The position numbers and the translations under genes are program-made. The notes beneath the pieces were generated by a model, which was given only the letters and a program-made list of their open reading frames with translations, had not been told where the DNA came from and ran no database searches. DNA of 40,287 bases. Origin: an uncultured Bacteroidia bacterium. Its GTDB lineage: Bacteria; Bacteroidota; Bacteroidia; Bacteroidales; F082. The stretch is taken from positions 1-40,287 of the forward strand of contig CACXUM010000022.1 in NCBI GenBank assembly GCA_902770835.1, read 5' to 3'. Shown here piece after piece: positions 17,607-28,743 of this stretch (its first letter is position 1; each line of letters opens with the position of its first letter).

Positions 17607-17966
17607 TCAAGCCTCGTTGGCAAAAAAATCTATCTCTTCAGTATGCTGCTCGTTGTTTTTCGGAATGAAAGGCTTGTGTTGGCGTTTGGGCTTGTTGGCA
17701 CGCTCAGGCTTGTTGGGGGTGGAAGTCTGGGGTCGCGACTTTTTGACTTGTAACTCATTGCCCATGAAAACGGTTTCATCCGTCTCGACAATGGCCTTGT
17801 ATGCCTCGTTGTCATCTGGCATTTCCACAAATCCGTAGCACTTCGAGCGTCCCGTATCGTGATCCACAATTACACGGCACGATTCAACGGTTCCATACTT
17901 CTCAAACAACGATCTCAGGTCTTCGGTTGTGGTCTTGGATGCTAGTTTGGCGACAAAAATCTTCAT
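17607..17966 (-). CDS. RRM-domain RNA-binding protein
   Basis: This is a 119-residue protein with one RNA recognition motif, a type common as small single-domain proteins in Bacteroidota. RNP2 is IFVAKL (3-8) and RNP1 is KCYGFVEM (42-49), which has a tyrosine and a phenylalanine for stacking on RNA. A basic, proline-rich tail (about 78-108, KKSRPQTSTPNKPERANKPKR) and an acidic end (TEEIDFFANEA) follow. It should bind single-stranded RNA in the cytosol; targets are unknown. It lies between tRNA-Tyr and tRNA-Arg on the same strand. I see no clear TAnnTTTG box directly upstream, so it could be read from the tRNA-Tyr promoter. Confidence 0.92.
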   Translation of the reverse strand: MKIFVAKLASKTTTEDLRSLFEKYGTVESCRVIVDHDTGRSKCYGFVEMPDDNEAYKAIVETDETVFMGNELQVKKSRPQTSTPNKPERANKPKRQHKPFIPKNNEQHTEEIDFFANEA

Positions 17967-18091
17967 AAAGTCGTATTTATATTTTATATTGCGAAAATGT
18001 GTATAAGTGGCTTGTATTATTGTGAAATAAGGGGCAATTTTTTCAAAAAAATTCTTGCTGTAAAGTTTTTTTCAAACGTAATCAAATGGTG

Positions 18092-18173
18092 TGGGGGAGG
18101 GTGGACTCGAACCACCGAACGGATACCCGGACAGATTTACAGTCTGTTGCAATTGCCACTATGCGACTCCCCC
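18092..18173 (-). tRNA. tRNA-Tyr (anticodon GUA)
   Basis: On the minus strand GGGGGAG pairs with CTCCCCC, with A as discriminator. The anticodon loop CTGTAAA gives GUA for tyrosine codons. The long variable arm (CCGGGTATCCGTTCGG region) and T arm GTGGTTCGAGTCCAC fit a class II bacterial tRNA-Tyr. CCA is not encoded. Confidence 0.95.
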
Positions 18174-18203
18174 GAAATCAAAGAACATTGTCATTTGACG
18201 CGG

Positions 18204-18211
18204 CAAAAGTA
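18204..18211 (-). promoter_or_regulatory. Promoter -7 box of tRNA-Tyr
   Basis: The minus strand reads TACTTTTG, 30 bases before the mature tRNA-Tyr 5' end. Confidence 0.6.
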
Positions 18212-18280
18212 CATCTTTTTTCCATACCTGCCGCAAAACCCAAAGAATTTTTTCGCAACTTTGCGGCACAAAAACGACAA

Positions 18281-19453
18281 ATGATGAAATACGATTTCGA
18301 CAAGATTATCAATCGCGCTGATACTAACTGCGTTAAGTATGATTTGCGCCAACAGGTGTTTGGCAATCCCGACGTTTTGCCGATGTGGGTCGCCGACATG
18401 GATTTTGAAACCCCCGACTTTGTCCGAGAGGCAGTGATGAAGCGGGCCGAACATCCCGTTTACGGCTATCATTTCAAGGATGAGGCTTATTTTGAGGCCA
18501 TTAGGAAATGGATTCTCCGCCGGCACCATTGGAACGTACACAAGGATTGGATGTCATTCGTGCCGGGTGTGGTGTGTGGTTTCAATATGGCGGTGTTGGC
18601 TTTCACCGAGCCTGGGGATGAAATCATCATTCAGCCGCCAGTTTATCCGCCTTTCCATAGTGCCGTTTCGAGCCACGGGCGGAAATTGGTCTACAACACC
18701 TTAATTAATAGGGGCGACGGCTACGAGTTCAATTTCGATGAACTTGTAGAGAAAACCAAGACTGCCAAGATGCTGATTCTCTGCAATCCCCACAATCCCG
18801 TGGGGCGTTGCTGGACGCGAAACGAATTGCTGCTTTTGGGCGAAATTTGCATGAAAAACAATGTGTTGGTCATTTCCGACGAAATCCATTGCGATTTGGT
18901 GTTGCCGGGCTTCCGCCATCATCCTTTCGCTTCTTTGGAACATGAGTTTGCCATGAATAGCATCACTTTCCACGCGGCTTCAAAAACCTTCAACCTTGCG
19001 GGGCTGGCCACTTCGACAGCCATCATTCCTAACGATGAACTGCGCAAGAAGTATGTCGACTATGTTGAAGCCCTCGAAGCGCATCTCGGCAACATTTTCG
19101 GCAAAGTGGCCACCCAAGCCGCTATGATCCAAGGCGACGAATGGTTGGAACAACTGCTTGACTATGTGCAAGGCAACATCGACTATGTTTCCGATTTCCT
19201 GACCACAAACCTGCCCAAGGTGAAGTTTCACAAGCCGCAAGCCACCTACATGATGTGGCTCGATTTCAATGGCTATGGCTTGACCGAAGAGGAACTTTGG
19301 CACAAAATGACCCAAGAAGCGAATCTAGGCCTTAATCGTGGCAAAGACTTTGGCGAAGAAGCAGGCAGCGGTTTCTTCCGCATCAACTTGGCTTGCCCGC
19401 GAAGCACGGTGGAAGAGGCGATGAAAAGGTTGAAAATGGCGTTTGATTTTTGA
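18281..19453 (+). CDS. PatB/MalY-type PLP-dependent C-S lyase (aminotransferase class I/II)
   Basis: This 390-residue PLP enzyme belongs to the MalY/PatB group, whose members split cystathionine or cysteine conjugates into a thiol, pyruvate and ammonia. PLP contacts are visible: the Schiff-base lysine Lys235 in AASKTFNLAG, Asp200 in VISDEIHCDL, Asn172 in NPHNPVG, and Arg367 in FFRINLACPRS for the substrate carboxylate. The N-terminal VLPMWVADMDFETP block is the PatB/MalY hallmark that separates them from plain aminotransferases. The start is one of two adjacent ATG codons (18281 or 18284); longer readings would pass through tRNA-Tyr on the other strand. A CAACTTTG sequence just upstream is one base off the promoter consensus. 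The exact substrate is unknown. Confidence 0.92.
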   Translation: MMKYDFDKIINRADTNCVKYDLRQQVFGNPDVLPMWVADMDFETPDFVREAVMKRAEHPVYGYHFKDEAYFEAIRKWILRRHHWNVHKDWMSFVPGVVCGFNMAVLAFTEPGDEIIIQPPVYPPFHSAVSSHGRKLVYNTLINRGDGYEFNFDELVEKTKTAKMLILCNPHNPVGRCWTRNELLLLGEICMKNNVLVISDEIHCDLVLPGFRHHPFASLEHEFAMNSITFHAASKTFNLAGLATSTAIIPNDELRKKYVDYVEALEAHLGNIFGKVATQAAMIQGDEWLEQLLDYVQGNIDYVSDFLTTNLPKVKFHKPQATYMMWLDFNGYGLTEEELWHKMTQEANLGLNRGKDFGEEAGSGFFRINLACPRSTVEEAMKRLKMAFDF

Positions 19454-19482
19454 TTTGTTGGCGAATCTATTGAAATATCCCG

Positions 19483-19490
19483 TATTTTTG
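19483..19490 (+). promoter_or_regulatory. Promoter -7 box of the lipoprotein gene
   Basis: TATTTTTG matches TAnnTTTG. It sets the transcript start near 19497, just before the codons for the basic signal-peptide n-region. Confidence 0.6.
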
Positions 19491-19519
19491 CCGCCACTTT
19501 AAAGACAAAGAAACTATTA

Positions 19520-20275
19520 TTGGCAGCATGTGTTGCTGCAATGGCACTTACAGGGTGCAAAAAGGATCCTCAACCAGAGCCGACACCAGGGCCGACTCCT
19601 GAACCTCAAACCGTGTCGCGTTTGGCGAGCATTGTCCACAAGAATGTCATGCCAAATGGAATGGAAACGAGAATGGTATCTAATTACTCATGGGAAAACG
19701 GCAACCTAATCCAAGAGCAAGATTCCATAATCACTCCAATGCTTACTGTAGTTACTGCGCAAAACTATGTTTATGAAAACGGAAACATCGTGAGAACTGA
19801 GGAAGTTAGCGGAAAGTGGACGCATTACTTCACCTACGAGGATGGCTTGCTGAAGACCTTCGTTGACATTAATAATAACGACACGCTGTTTAGTGGGGAA
19901 ATTACTTCTTACAGCGCTGACGGCAAAGTGGAGGAAGTGATTTATGATTTGGAATCCACAATAAACAAGAACCATTTGACATGGGTGGACGGCGATGCCA
20001 CGCAATTGACGAAATATGTCATTTTCCCCGCCGAACAAGCCGACACCTTGACCTCCACGATTGCTTATGATGGCAAACCTTCAGTCTTTACGGGTTTCCC
20101 CTTGGCCTTTATGCTTGGAGGAAGCGATGCTTATTTCTTGGTGGAACGCCATGCTGCACACAATATTCTTGAGGAGGGTTATATCTATAACTATGACGAA
20201 AAGAGCAGGTTGGTTTCAAAAGTTAAGGAAAACGACTCCACTTTCTATCAGTATATCGAGCAAACGATTGAATAA
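19520..20275 (+). CDS. Putative lipoprotein with no canonical start codon
   Basis: I do not recognise a named function. From 19502 the frame encodes KTKKLLLAACVAAMALTGC, an ideal lipoprotein signal with lysine n-region and LTGC lipobox, but no ATG or GTG precedes it within reach. The first usable start is TTG at 19520, which would give a signal without its basic end; the ATG at 19541 is too late. After the cysteine comes a proline-rich linker (PEPTPGPTPEP). Then come repeated beta units such as YVYENGNIVR, YFTYEDGLLK and YIYNYDEKSRLV, which recall the YD or DUF4595-like repeats of Bacteroidota surface lipoproteins. Expression could use a rare start, or the start may be mutated. A strong terminator follows. 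Confidence 0.7.
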   Translation: MAACVAAMALTGCKKDPQPEPTPGPTPEPQTVSRLASIVHKNVMPNGMETRMVSNYSWENGNLIQEQDSIITPMLTVVTAQNYVYENGNIVRTEEVSGKWTHYFTYEDGLLKTFVDINNNDTLFSGEITSYSADGKVEEVIYDLESTINKNHLTWVDGDATQLTKYVIFPAEQADTLTSTIAYDGKPSVFTGFPLAFMLGGSDAYFLVERHAAHNILEEGYIYNYDEKSRLVSKVKENDSTFYQYIEQTIE

Positions 20276-20291
20276 AGGTTTTTGGTACTAT

Positions 20292-20332
20292 GCAAAAAGC
20301 CTGTCCGTTTGGGCAGGCTTTTTGCGTTTTTG
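20292..20332 (+). terminator. Rho-independent terminator of the lipoprotein gene
   Basis: GCAAAAAGCCTG (20292-20303) pairs with CAGGCTTTTTGC (20314-20325) and is followed by GTTTTTGT. Confidence 0.9.
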
Positions 20333-20436
20333 TATTAAACAGGGCAACTATACGAAGAAATTGGAAATTGTAAGGGGAGAGGAAGAAAAATACACAATTC
20401 AGCAAAAAAATATTGCAAACCTAATCAAAAAATGAT

Positions 20437-20444
20437 TATCTTTG
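20437..20444 (+). promoter_or_regulatory. Promoter -7 box of the AbiE pair
   Basis: TATCTTTG matches TAnnTTTG, with a TTG at 20413-20415, 21 bases upstream, as -33 element. The TTG inside the box could be mistaken for a start codon. Confidence 0.7.
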
Positions 20445-20459
20445 CAGAAAATTTCTGCA

Positions 20460-21266
20460 ATGACAATTAGGAATTGGATATATGAACGGTCAATAAGCGG
20501 GCTTTCAACCTTCTCGTATGAGGAAGTGAGGAACACGTATACAAACTTGTCGGAGCAAGTGATTAGCAACGAGTTGTACCGTTTGGCGAGCCAAAAGGTC
20601 ATCACATCGCCCTATAAGCGGTTCTATGTCATCATCCCGCCCCATTATGCGGCGAAGGGCGTCGTGCCACCTTATTATTACATTGACCATTTGATGCGGT
20701 ATTTGAACAAGCCCTACTATATGAGCCTGTTAAGTGCCGGCGAGTTGTTGGGAGCGGCGCACCAGCGTCCACAAAAGTTTTATGTTACAACGGAATTTCC
20801 CACTTTCCAATCGTCACAAAAAAGGAATTCGCTTCTTGTTTGGCAGTTCAGAAAAAGAATCCCCCATTCGTTTCTGCAAAACAAAAACACGGAAACGGGC
20901 ACGATAAAGTTCTCCAATCCAGAAATGACGGCTATCGATTTGGTTCAATTTGCCCGAAGCATTGGAGGGCTATCAAGGGCGGCAACGGTTCTTATGGAAC
21001 TTGTTGAGGTAATGAATGTTTCAAAATTCACGGAAGAGATGTTGGAATACACTACGGTTTCAACCATGCAACGCCTTGGCTTCATATTGGAGCATGTGAT
21101 ATTGGAACAAGAAATGGCCGATGGCTTTTATGATTTGCTGGTTCGTTTCGGCAAACGGTTTGGATATGTGCCGTTAAGTCATTTTGCATCCTGTGGCACT
21201 GATGCAGAACGCGACAAGCGATGGAAAATCATTATTAATACACAAATAGAAGTAGATGACTTATGA
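20460..21266 (+). CDS. AbiEi-family antitoxin (type IV toxin-antitoxin)
   Basis: This 268-residue protein is the first gene of an AbiE-type pair. AbiEi antitoxins have an N-terminal winged helix that binds the operon promoter and a C-terminal domain needed to neutralise the toxin. Visible here are FSYEEVRNTYTNLSEQVISNELYRLASQKVI, a winged-helix with recognition helix at about residues 18-48, then the family block YYYIDHLMRYLNKPYYMSLLSAGELLGAAHQRPQ and a TAIDLVQFARSIGGLSRAATVL stretch. I chose the ATG at 20460 because the TTG at 20442 is part of the promoter box. The transcript leader is therefore only about 10 bases. The stop overlaps the toxin start as ATGA, fitting coupled translation and probable autorepression. 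Confidence 0.88.
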   Translation: MTIRNWIYERSISGLSTFSYEEVRNTYTNLSEQVISNELYRLASQKVITSPYKRFYVIIPPHYAAKGVVPPYYYIDHLMRYLNKPYYMSLLSAGELLGAAHQRPQKFYVTTEFPTFQSSQKRNSLLVWQFRKRIPHSFLQNKNTETGTIKFSNPEMTAIDLVQFARSIGGLSRAATVLMELVEVMNVSKFTEEMLEYTTVSTMQRLGFILEHVILEQEMADGFYDLLVRFGKRFGYVPLSHFASCGTDAERDKRWKIIINTQIEVDDL

Positions 21267-22057
21267 TAGACGAATCAGCAATTACACAATGGAGAAAGCA
21301 GAAGCCGTGGGATAGCATTGCCCAAGTCGAGCAAGACCTGCTCATTTGCCGCTCGCTCGTAGCGATTTATAGCGATGATTTTCTCGCGTCGCAATTGGCT
21401 TTTCGCGGAGGAACGGCCTTGCACAAGTTGTATCTTTCGCCACAGCCGCGCTATAGCGAGGACATCGACCTTGTGCAAATTCGTCCTGGGCCTATTAAGG
21501 ACATCCTGTTTCGACTTGGCGAAGTTTTGGATTTTATGCCTGACCGCGTGACCAAGCCCAAGCGTTACAACAACACGATGCTTTTCCGCATGGAGTCCGA
21601 GATACCTCCTACCATTCCCATTCGCCTGAAGGTGGAAATCAACTGCTATGAGCATTTTGATGTGTTGGGATTGGTCAAGAAGCCTTTTTCGGTTGAGAAT
21701 AGTTGGTTCACAGGACAAGCCAAACTGACTACCTATCAGTTCAATGAGTTGTTGGGAACCAAGATGCGGGCATTGTATCAGCGCAGGAAGGGCCGCGACC
21801 TGTTTGATTTGTATGTCGGGCTTACCGAAGGGCATTATGATGCTGATGAAATCATCCAATGCTACAACCGATACATGACATTCATGGTAGAGAAGCCGCC
21901 CACTTACAAGCAGTTTGTCAATAATATGGAAGCCAAACTGAATGATGAGGAGTTTTTAGGCGATACAACAGGCTTGCTCCGTCCTGAATTGCCATTTGAC
22001 CCTTTGACTGCCTACCAAGTTGTGAAGGAAACTCTGATTGATAGGTTGCAGAAATAA
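21263..22057 (+). CDS. AbiEii-family nucleotidyltransferase toxin (type IV toxin-antitoxin)
   Basis: This 264-residue protein is the toxin partner: a DNA polymerase beta-like nucleotidyltransferase of the AbiEii/AbiGii family, which stalls growth and gives abortive infection against phage in studied cases. The nucleotidyltransferase motif is complete: FRGGTALHK (47-55) followed by YSEDIDL with Asp67 and Asp69. A second conserved part, GTKMRALYQRRKGRDLFDLY near residues 170-190, contributes the basic residues of family motifs III and IV. In the related MenT toxins the target is the 3' end of tRNA; that has not been shown here. Start overlaps the antitoxin stop by four bases. No integrase, transposase or att-like repeat flanks the pair. 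Confidence 0.9.
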   Translation: MIDESAITQWRKQKPWDSIAQVEQDLLICRSLVAIYSDDFLASQLAFRGGTALHKLYLSPQPRYSEDIDLVQIRPGPIKDILFRLGEVLDFMPDRVTKPKRYNNTMLFRMESEIPPTIPIRLKVEINCYEHFDVLGLVKKPFSVENSWFTGQAKLTTYQFNELLGTKMRALYQRRKGRDLFDLYVGLTEGHYDADEIIQCYNRYMTFMVEKPPTYKQFVNNMEAKLNDEEFLGDTTGLLRPELPFDPLTAYQVVKETLIDRLQK

Positions 22058-22086
22058 GAATGGATTGAATCGATCAATTATAAACA

Positions 22087-22123
22087 TTGAACCCCGATAG
22101 TCGTGAAGTATATCGGGGCTCAA
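22087..22123. terminator. Hairpin terminator between the AbiE toxin and eno
   Basis: TTGAACCCCGATA (22087-22099) pairs with TATCGGGGCTCAA (22111-22123) with one mismatch. The T tract is weak, but the position between convergent genes fits a shared terminator. Confidence 0.7.
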
Positions 22124-22142
22124 TATAAATGTCAGAAACTAT

Positions 22143-23486
<1,344 letters not shown>

Positions 23487-23508
23487 TCAAGATTTCAAAA
23501 TTGAGGTG

Positions 23509-23516
23509 CAAAGGTA
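23509..23516 (-). promoter_or_regulatory. Promoter -7 box of eno
   Basis: The minus strand reads TACCTTTG. It lies just outside the ligA stop, giving eno a leader of about 50 bases. Confidence 0.65.
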
Positions 23517-23526
23517 GTGTTTTTTG

Positions 23527-26300
<2,774 letters not shown>

Positions 26301-26320
26301 GGGTTGGTGTTATTTTGACA

Positions 26321-27871
26321 TTATTGTTTTGGCGTTTTGCTGACGATTTTCCAATAGCCGCCTCTGTCAGGCCCGACACGCTTTATCAAGCCCGATTTTT
26401 TCATGTTTTCAAGCCTTCTTTTGACCGCACTATCCGACAAATTCAGTTCCTTCGCTATTTCCTCTCTCGAAATGGATGGATTAGCGGAAAGCAACATTAT
26501 TATTTCGGGATATTCACCTTCTTCTTCAATTTTCTGGTCGGTTTTCTGGTCGGTTTTCTGGTCGGTTTTATTATCTGAATATGAGGTTGTTACATTACCC
26601 CATTCTAAGGCTTTCTGGTCGGCTTTCTGGTCGGTTTCTTGGTCGCTTTCATCCTCGTTTCTCCAGATGACGACCCTGAAGTCTTCCTCTTGTTGGAATT
26701 CGGGTTCTTTCAGGCCGTATTCTTTGCATTTTTTCAGTATATCTTCGGTTCCCGTCCCCACCTTTTCAATGTAGCCGTTCCAGTACATTGGGTCGGCGAG
26801 CAAAGGATTGTTAGGCAGCGACTTATGGGGAACATGAAGTTTCGGGATGGTCAGTCCGTAGGGTAGTCCGCCCGGATTCAACACCTCCAACCGGTTCCTG
26901 AAAAGCATGACTTGGACGCTCGCGTTGCTGGTATAGTCGCGGTGGCAAACGGCGTTGACGATGGCTTCCCTGACGGCATCAAGGGGAAGTTCGGGACGGG
27001 TGGGCACTTCGGCGGTCAGGCCTTCCGAACGGGTTCCCGTCCAGTTGTTGACGCGACTCATCACGAAACTCGTGGCTTGGTCGACGAGTTGAAAGACATC
27101 GCCCCTGAAAATCTGGTAAGTAGGGATGGGCTTTTCAACGACATTTCCATAAAACTGTACACATTTCACTTCCGATGTGATGAAGAATTTCTGCGGCTTT
27201 TTCCCGAAAAGCAGGATGGCGGCATTGGCAATGCGGCCGTTGTCGTCAATCAGGTCGAGGTGCTTGAGGAGCACTTCGGGCTGCGTGTCTTCGGGCAGGG
27301 GGAAATTGCGTTTCCGCCGCGCCATGTAGATAAAATTGTGCATCTTGGCTTCGTCGAGGTCGTCGATGGAGGCACCGTTGTTGAAATCGGCATCGAAAGG
27401 CTGCCAGCGAATCAGTTCCTTTTCCTCCAAATACCTTATCAATGAGGCATATACAGATGTGCGCAGGCTTTCCAAATCGACGAAAGTCTTTCTCACAATG
27501 TGCTGTTCCACTTTCCGAATGAACGCTTTTTCCTTCTCAACCCGTGCCTCTTCGCCGATGCTTTTGATGAAAATCAGGCGTGTTTTGTACAACTGAGTGG
27601 CAAGGTCAAACTCATGTTCGGTGGGCGAAATACCTTCCTCATCTTCGTAGCCGTAGAGGTTTCCAATCAGGCCCAAATAGATGTCACACTTCTCAACCTC
27701 AGTGAGATACACCTGCTGCGGACTGTGGTTGTAGGCAGGGATTTCTTCGAAGATGAAAGGCTCGAAGAACTTGCCCAACAACACATCCGCACGAATGTAA
27801 TCGGTGAGCATGGCTCTTTCGGCTGAGAACTCGCTTTGGACGCTACTGATGAAAATTTTAATCCTCTTCAT
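26321..27871 (-). CDS. DUF4062 / GHKL ATPase / winged-helix protein with TDQK repeats
   Basis: This 516-residue protein combines three parts. Residues 1 to about 105 (IKIFISSVQSEFSAERAML, CDIYLGLIGNLYGYE) are a DUF4062 domain, a Rossmann/TIR-like module often joined to signalling or defence ATPases. Residues about 170-405 match the ATP-binding core of RecG-like Schlafen-associated proteins (HATPase_c_4): REAIVNAVCHRDY with Asn306, NPGGLPYG and VGTGTEDI. Here DUF4062 occupies the place normally held by the AlbA_2/Schlafen domain. Residues 453-510 are a winged helix (SISREEIAKELNLSDSAVKRRL). Before it are tetrapeptide TDQK repeats (409-420 and 436-447). It is likely a nucleotide-responsive regulator or defence protein; its real role is unknown. 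Its promoter is back to back with that of the outer-membrane protein gene. Confidence 0.82.
   Translation of the reverse strand: MKRIKIFISSVQSEFSAERAMLTDYIRADVLLGKFFEPFIFEEIPAYNHSPQQVYLTEVEKCDIYLGLIGNLYGYEDEEGISPTEHEFDLATQLYKTRLIFIKSIGEEARVEKEKAFIRKVEQHIVRKTFVDLESLRTSVYASLIRYLEEKELIRWQPFDADFNNGASIDDLDEAKMHNFIYMARRKRNFPLPEDTQPEVLLKHLDLIDDNGRIANAAILLFGKKPQKFFITSEVKCVQFYGNVVEKPIPTYQIFRGDVFQLVDQATSFVMSRVNNWTGTRSEGLTAEVPTRPELPLDAVREAIVNAVCHRDYTSNASVQVMLFRNRLEVLNPGGLPYGLTIPKLHVPHKSLPNNPLLADPMYWNGYIEKVGTGTEDILKKCKEYGLKEPEFQQEEDFRVVIWRNEDESDQETDQKADQKALEWGNVTTSYSDNKTDQKTDQKTDQKIEEEGEYPEIIMLLSANPSISREEIAKELNLSDSAVKRRLENMKKSGLIKRVGPDRGGYWKIVSKTPKQ
26525..26645. repeat. 12-bp tandem repeats encoding TDQK in the DUF4062 protein
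   Basis: Units of TTTCTGGTCGGT recur three times in 26525-26570 and in three diverged copies in 26608-26645. Each unit encodes four residues (TDQK, DQKA, DQET), so copy-number changes keep the frame and only alter linker length between ATPase and winged helix. Confidence 0.85.
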
Positions 27872-27893
27872 GGATGAAATCCGATTTGAAGCG

Positions 27894-27901
27894 CAAAAAT
27901 A
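27894..27901 (-). promoter_or_regulatory. Promoter -7 box of the DUF4062 operon
   Basis: The minus strand reads TATTTTTG. It is 12 bases from the opposed TAATTTTG box of the outer-membrane protein gene, so the two promoters overlap. Confidence 0.65.
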
Positions 27902-27913
27902 CGAAAGTTTTTG

Positions 27914-27921
27914 TAATTTTG
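27914..27921 (+). promoter_or_regulatory. Promoter -7 box of the outer-membrane protein gene
   Basis: TAATTTTG matches TAnnTTTG; leader length to the ATG at 27968 is about 40 bases. Confidence 0.65.
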
Positions 27922-27967
27922 CAGCGTTTTAAATCAATTGGAATAATTAACCTTAAATTATCAAGAA

Positions 27968-28738
27968 ATGAACAAATTAGTAAAAGTTTTCGTATTGGCC
28001 GCTGCGATGGTGTTTTGCGGTCAGGCTGTGGCACAAACACGTGGTGCCTTTTTTCTTGGCGCTTCTTTCCCAATGAAGGATTATGCCGAATTCGACGGCT
28101 TCGATGAATTTGCGCTGGTTGCACATGACGAGGAGGATGGTGGTGCTGGTATCGGTTTCAATGCTGGTTTCAAATGGTACTACAACATTGGCGTCAAGGG
28201 TCTTGGCGTCATGCTCTCCTTGGATGGAATGTACAATGGTCCTTGCGAGGATTTGAAAACCGCCTATCGCAATATGGAAATCGGTTTTGGCAACCAAAAC
28301 GCGGGCGGCAGTTTTTCTTACTCTTCCACGCCCAAGTACATCAATGTGCCTCTCAATCTGGGCTTGAACTACATCTACCGTTTCAATCCCAATTTTGGAA
28401 TTTATGTCGAAGCTGGTGCCGGTGCCAATCTCCGTTTCATCACCCAAATGGAAACGGTAAGCAAGTTGCAGTTGTTGGGTGGGGAAACTAAGACTGTGAC
28501 CACCAACAAATATGACTCGGCTTTCGGTTTTGCCTATCAATTGGGGGCAGGTTTCGAAGTGGCCAAGAACTTGGTGATAGGTTGCAGTTTCTATGACTTG
28601 GGCAAGGCCAGCGTCAAGATGACTGAAACCAAAAAGACGATTGTTGGTTCCTCAAATCCTGTCACCACTACTGATTTCAAGGAGTTGGGAACGGTTCACC
28701 CGGTCATGATTCTGGCTCGTATCGGATTCTGTTTCTAA
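27968..28738 (+). CDS. Outer-membrane beta-barrel protein
   Basis: This 256-residue protein has a signal peptide (MNKLVKVFVLAAAMVFCGQAVAQ) and a mature part of alternating strands typical of small OmpA/OmpW-like barrels of the Bacteroidota PorT/outer_membrane_beta-barrel group. Examples are GAGIGFNAGFKWYYNI, YINVPLNLGLNYIYRF, FGIYVEAGAGANLRF and FGFAYQLGAGFEVAKNLVIGCSFYDLG. The last strand MILARIGFCF ends in phenylalanine, the usual BAM recognition signal. It is a single gene with its own promoter and a terminator that lies inside the 3' end of the convergent kinase gene. No ligand or transport function can be read from the sequence. Confidence 0.88.
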   Translation: MNKLVKVFVLAAAMVFCGQAVAQTRGAFFLGASFPMKDYAEFDGFDEFALVAHDEEDGGAGIGFNAGFKWYYNIGVKGLGVMLSLDGMYNGPCEDLKTAYRNMEIGFGNQNAGGSFSYSSTPKYINVPLNLGLNYIYRFNPNFGIYVEAGAGANLRFITQMETVSKLQLLGGETKTVTTNKYDSAFGFAYQLGAGFEVAKNLVIGCSFYDLGKASVKMTETKKTIVGSSNPVTTTDFKELGTVHPVMILARIGFCF

Positions 28739-28743
28739 GCAAT

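Noticed and set aside
18086-18280. N-terminal extension of the PatB-like lyase
   Set aside because: The extra 65 residues are translated from the tRNA-Tyr locus, and the conserved protein starts at 18281.
20460-22057. HEPN/MNT-type toxin-antitoxin pair
   Set aside because: The nucleotidyltransferase is the second, larger gene, and the first gene has a winged helix with the AbiEi block, not a HEPN RX4-6H motif.
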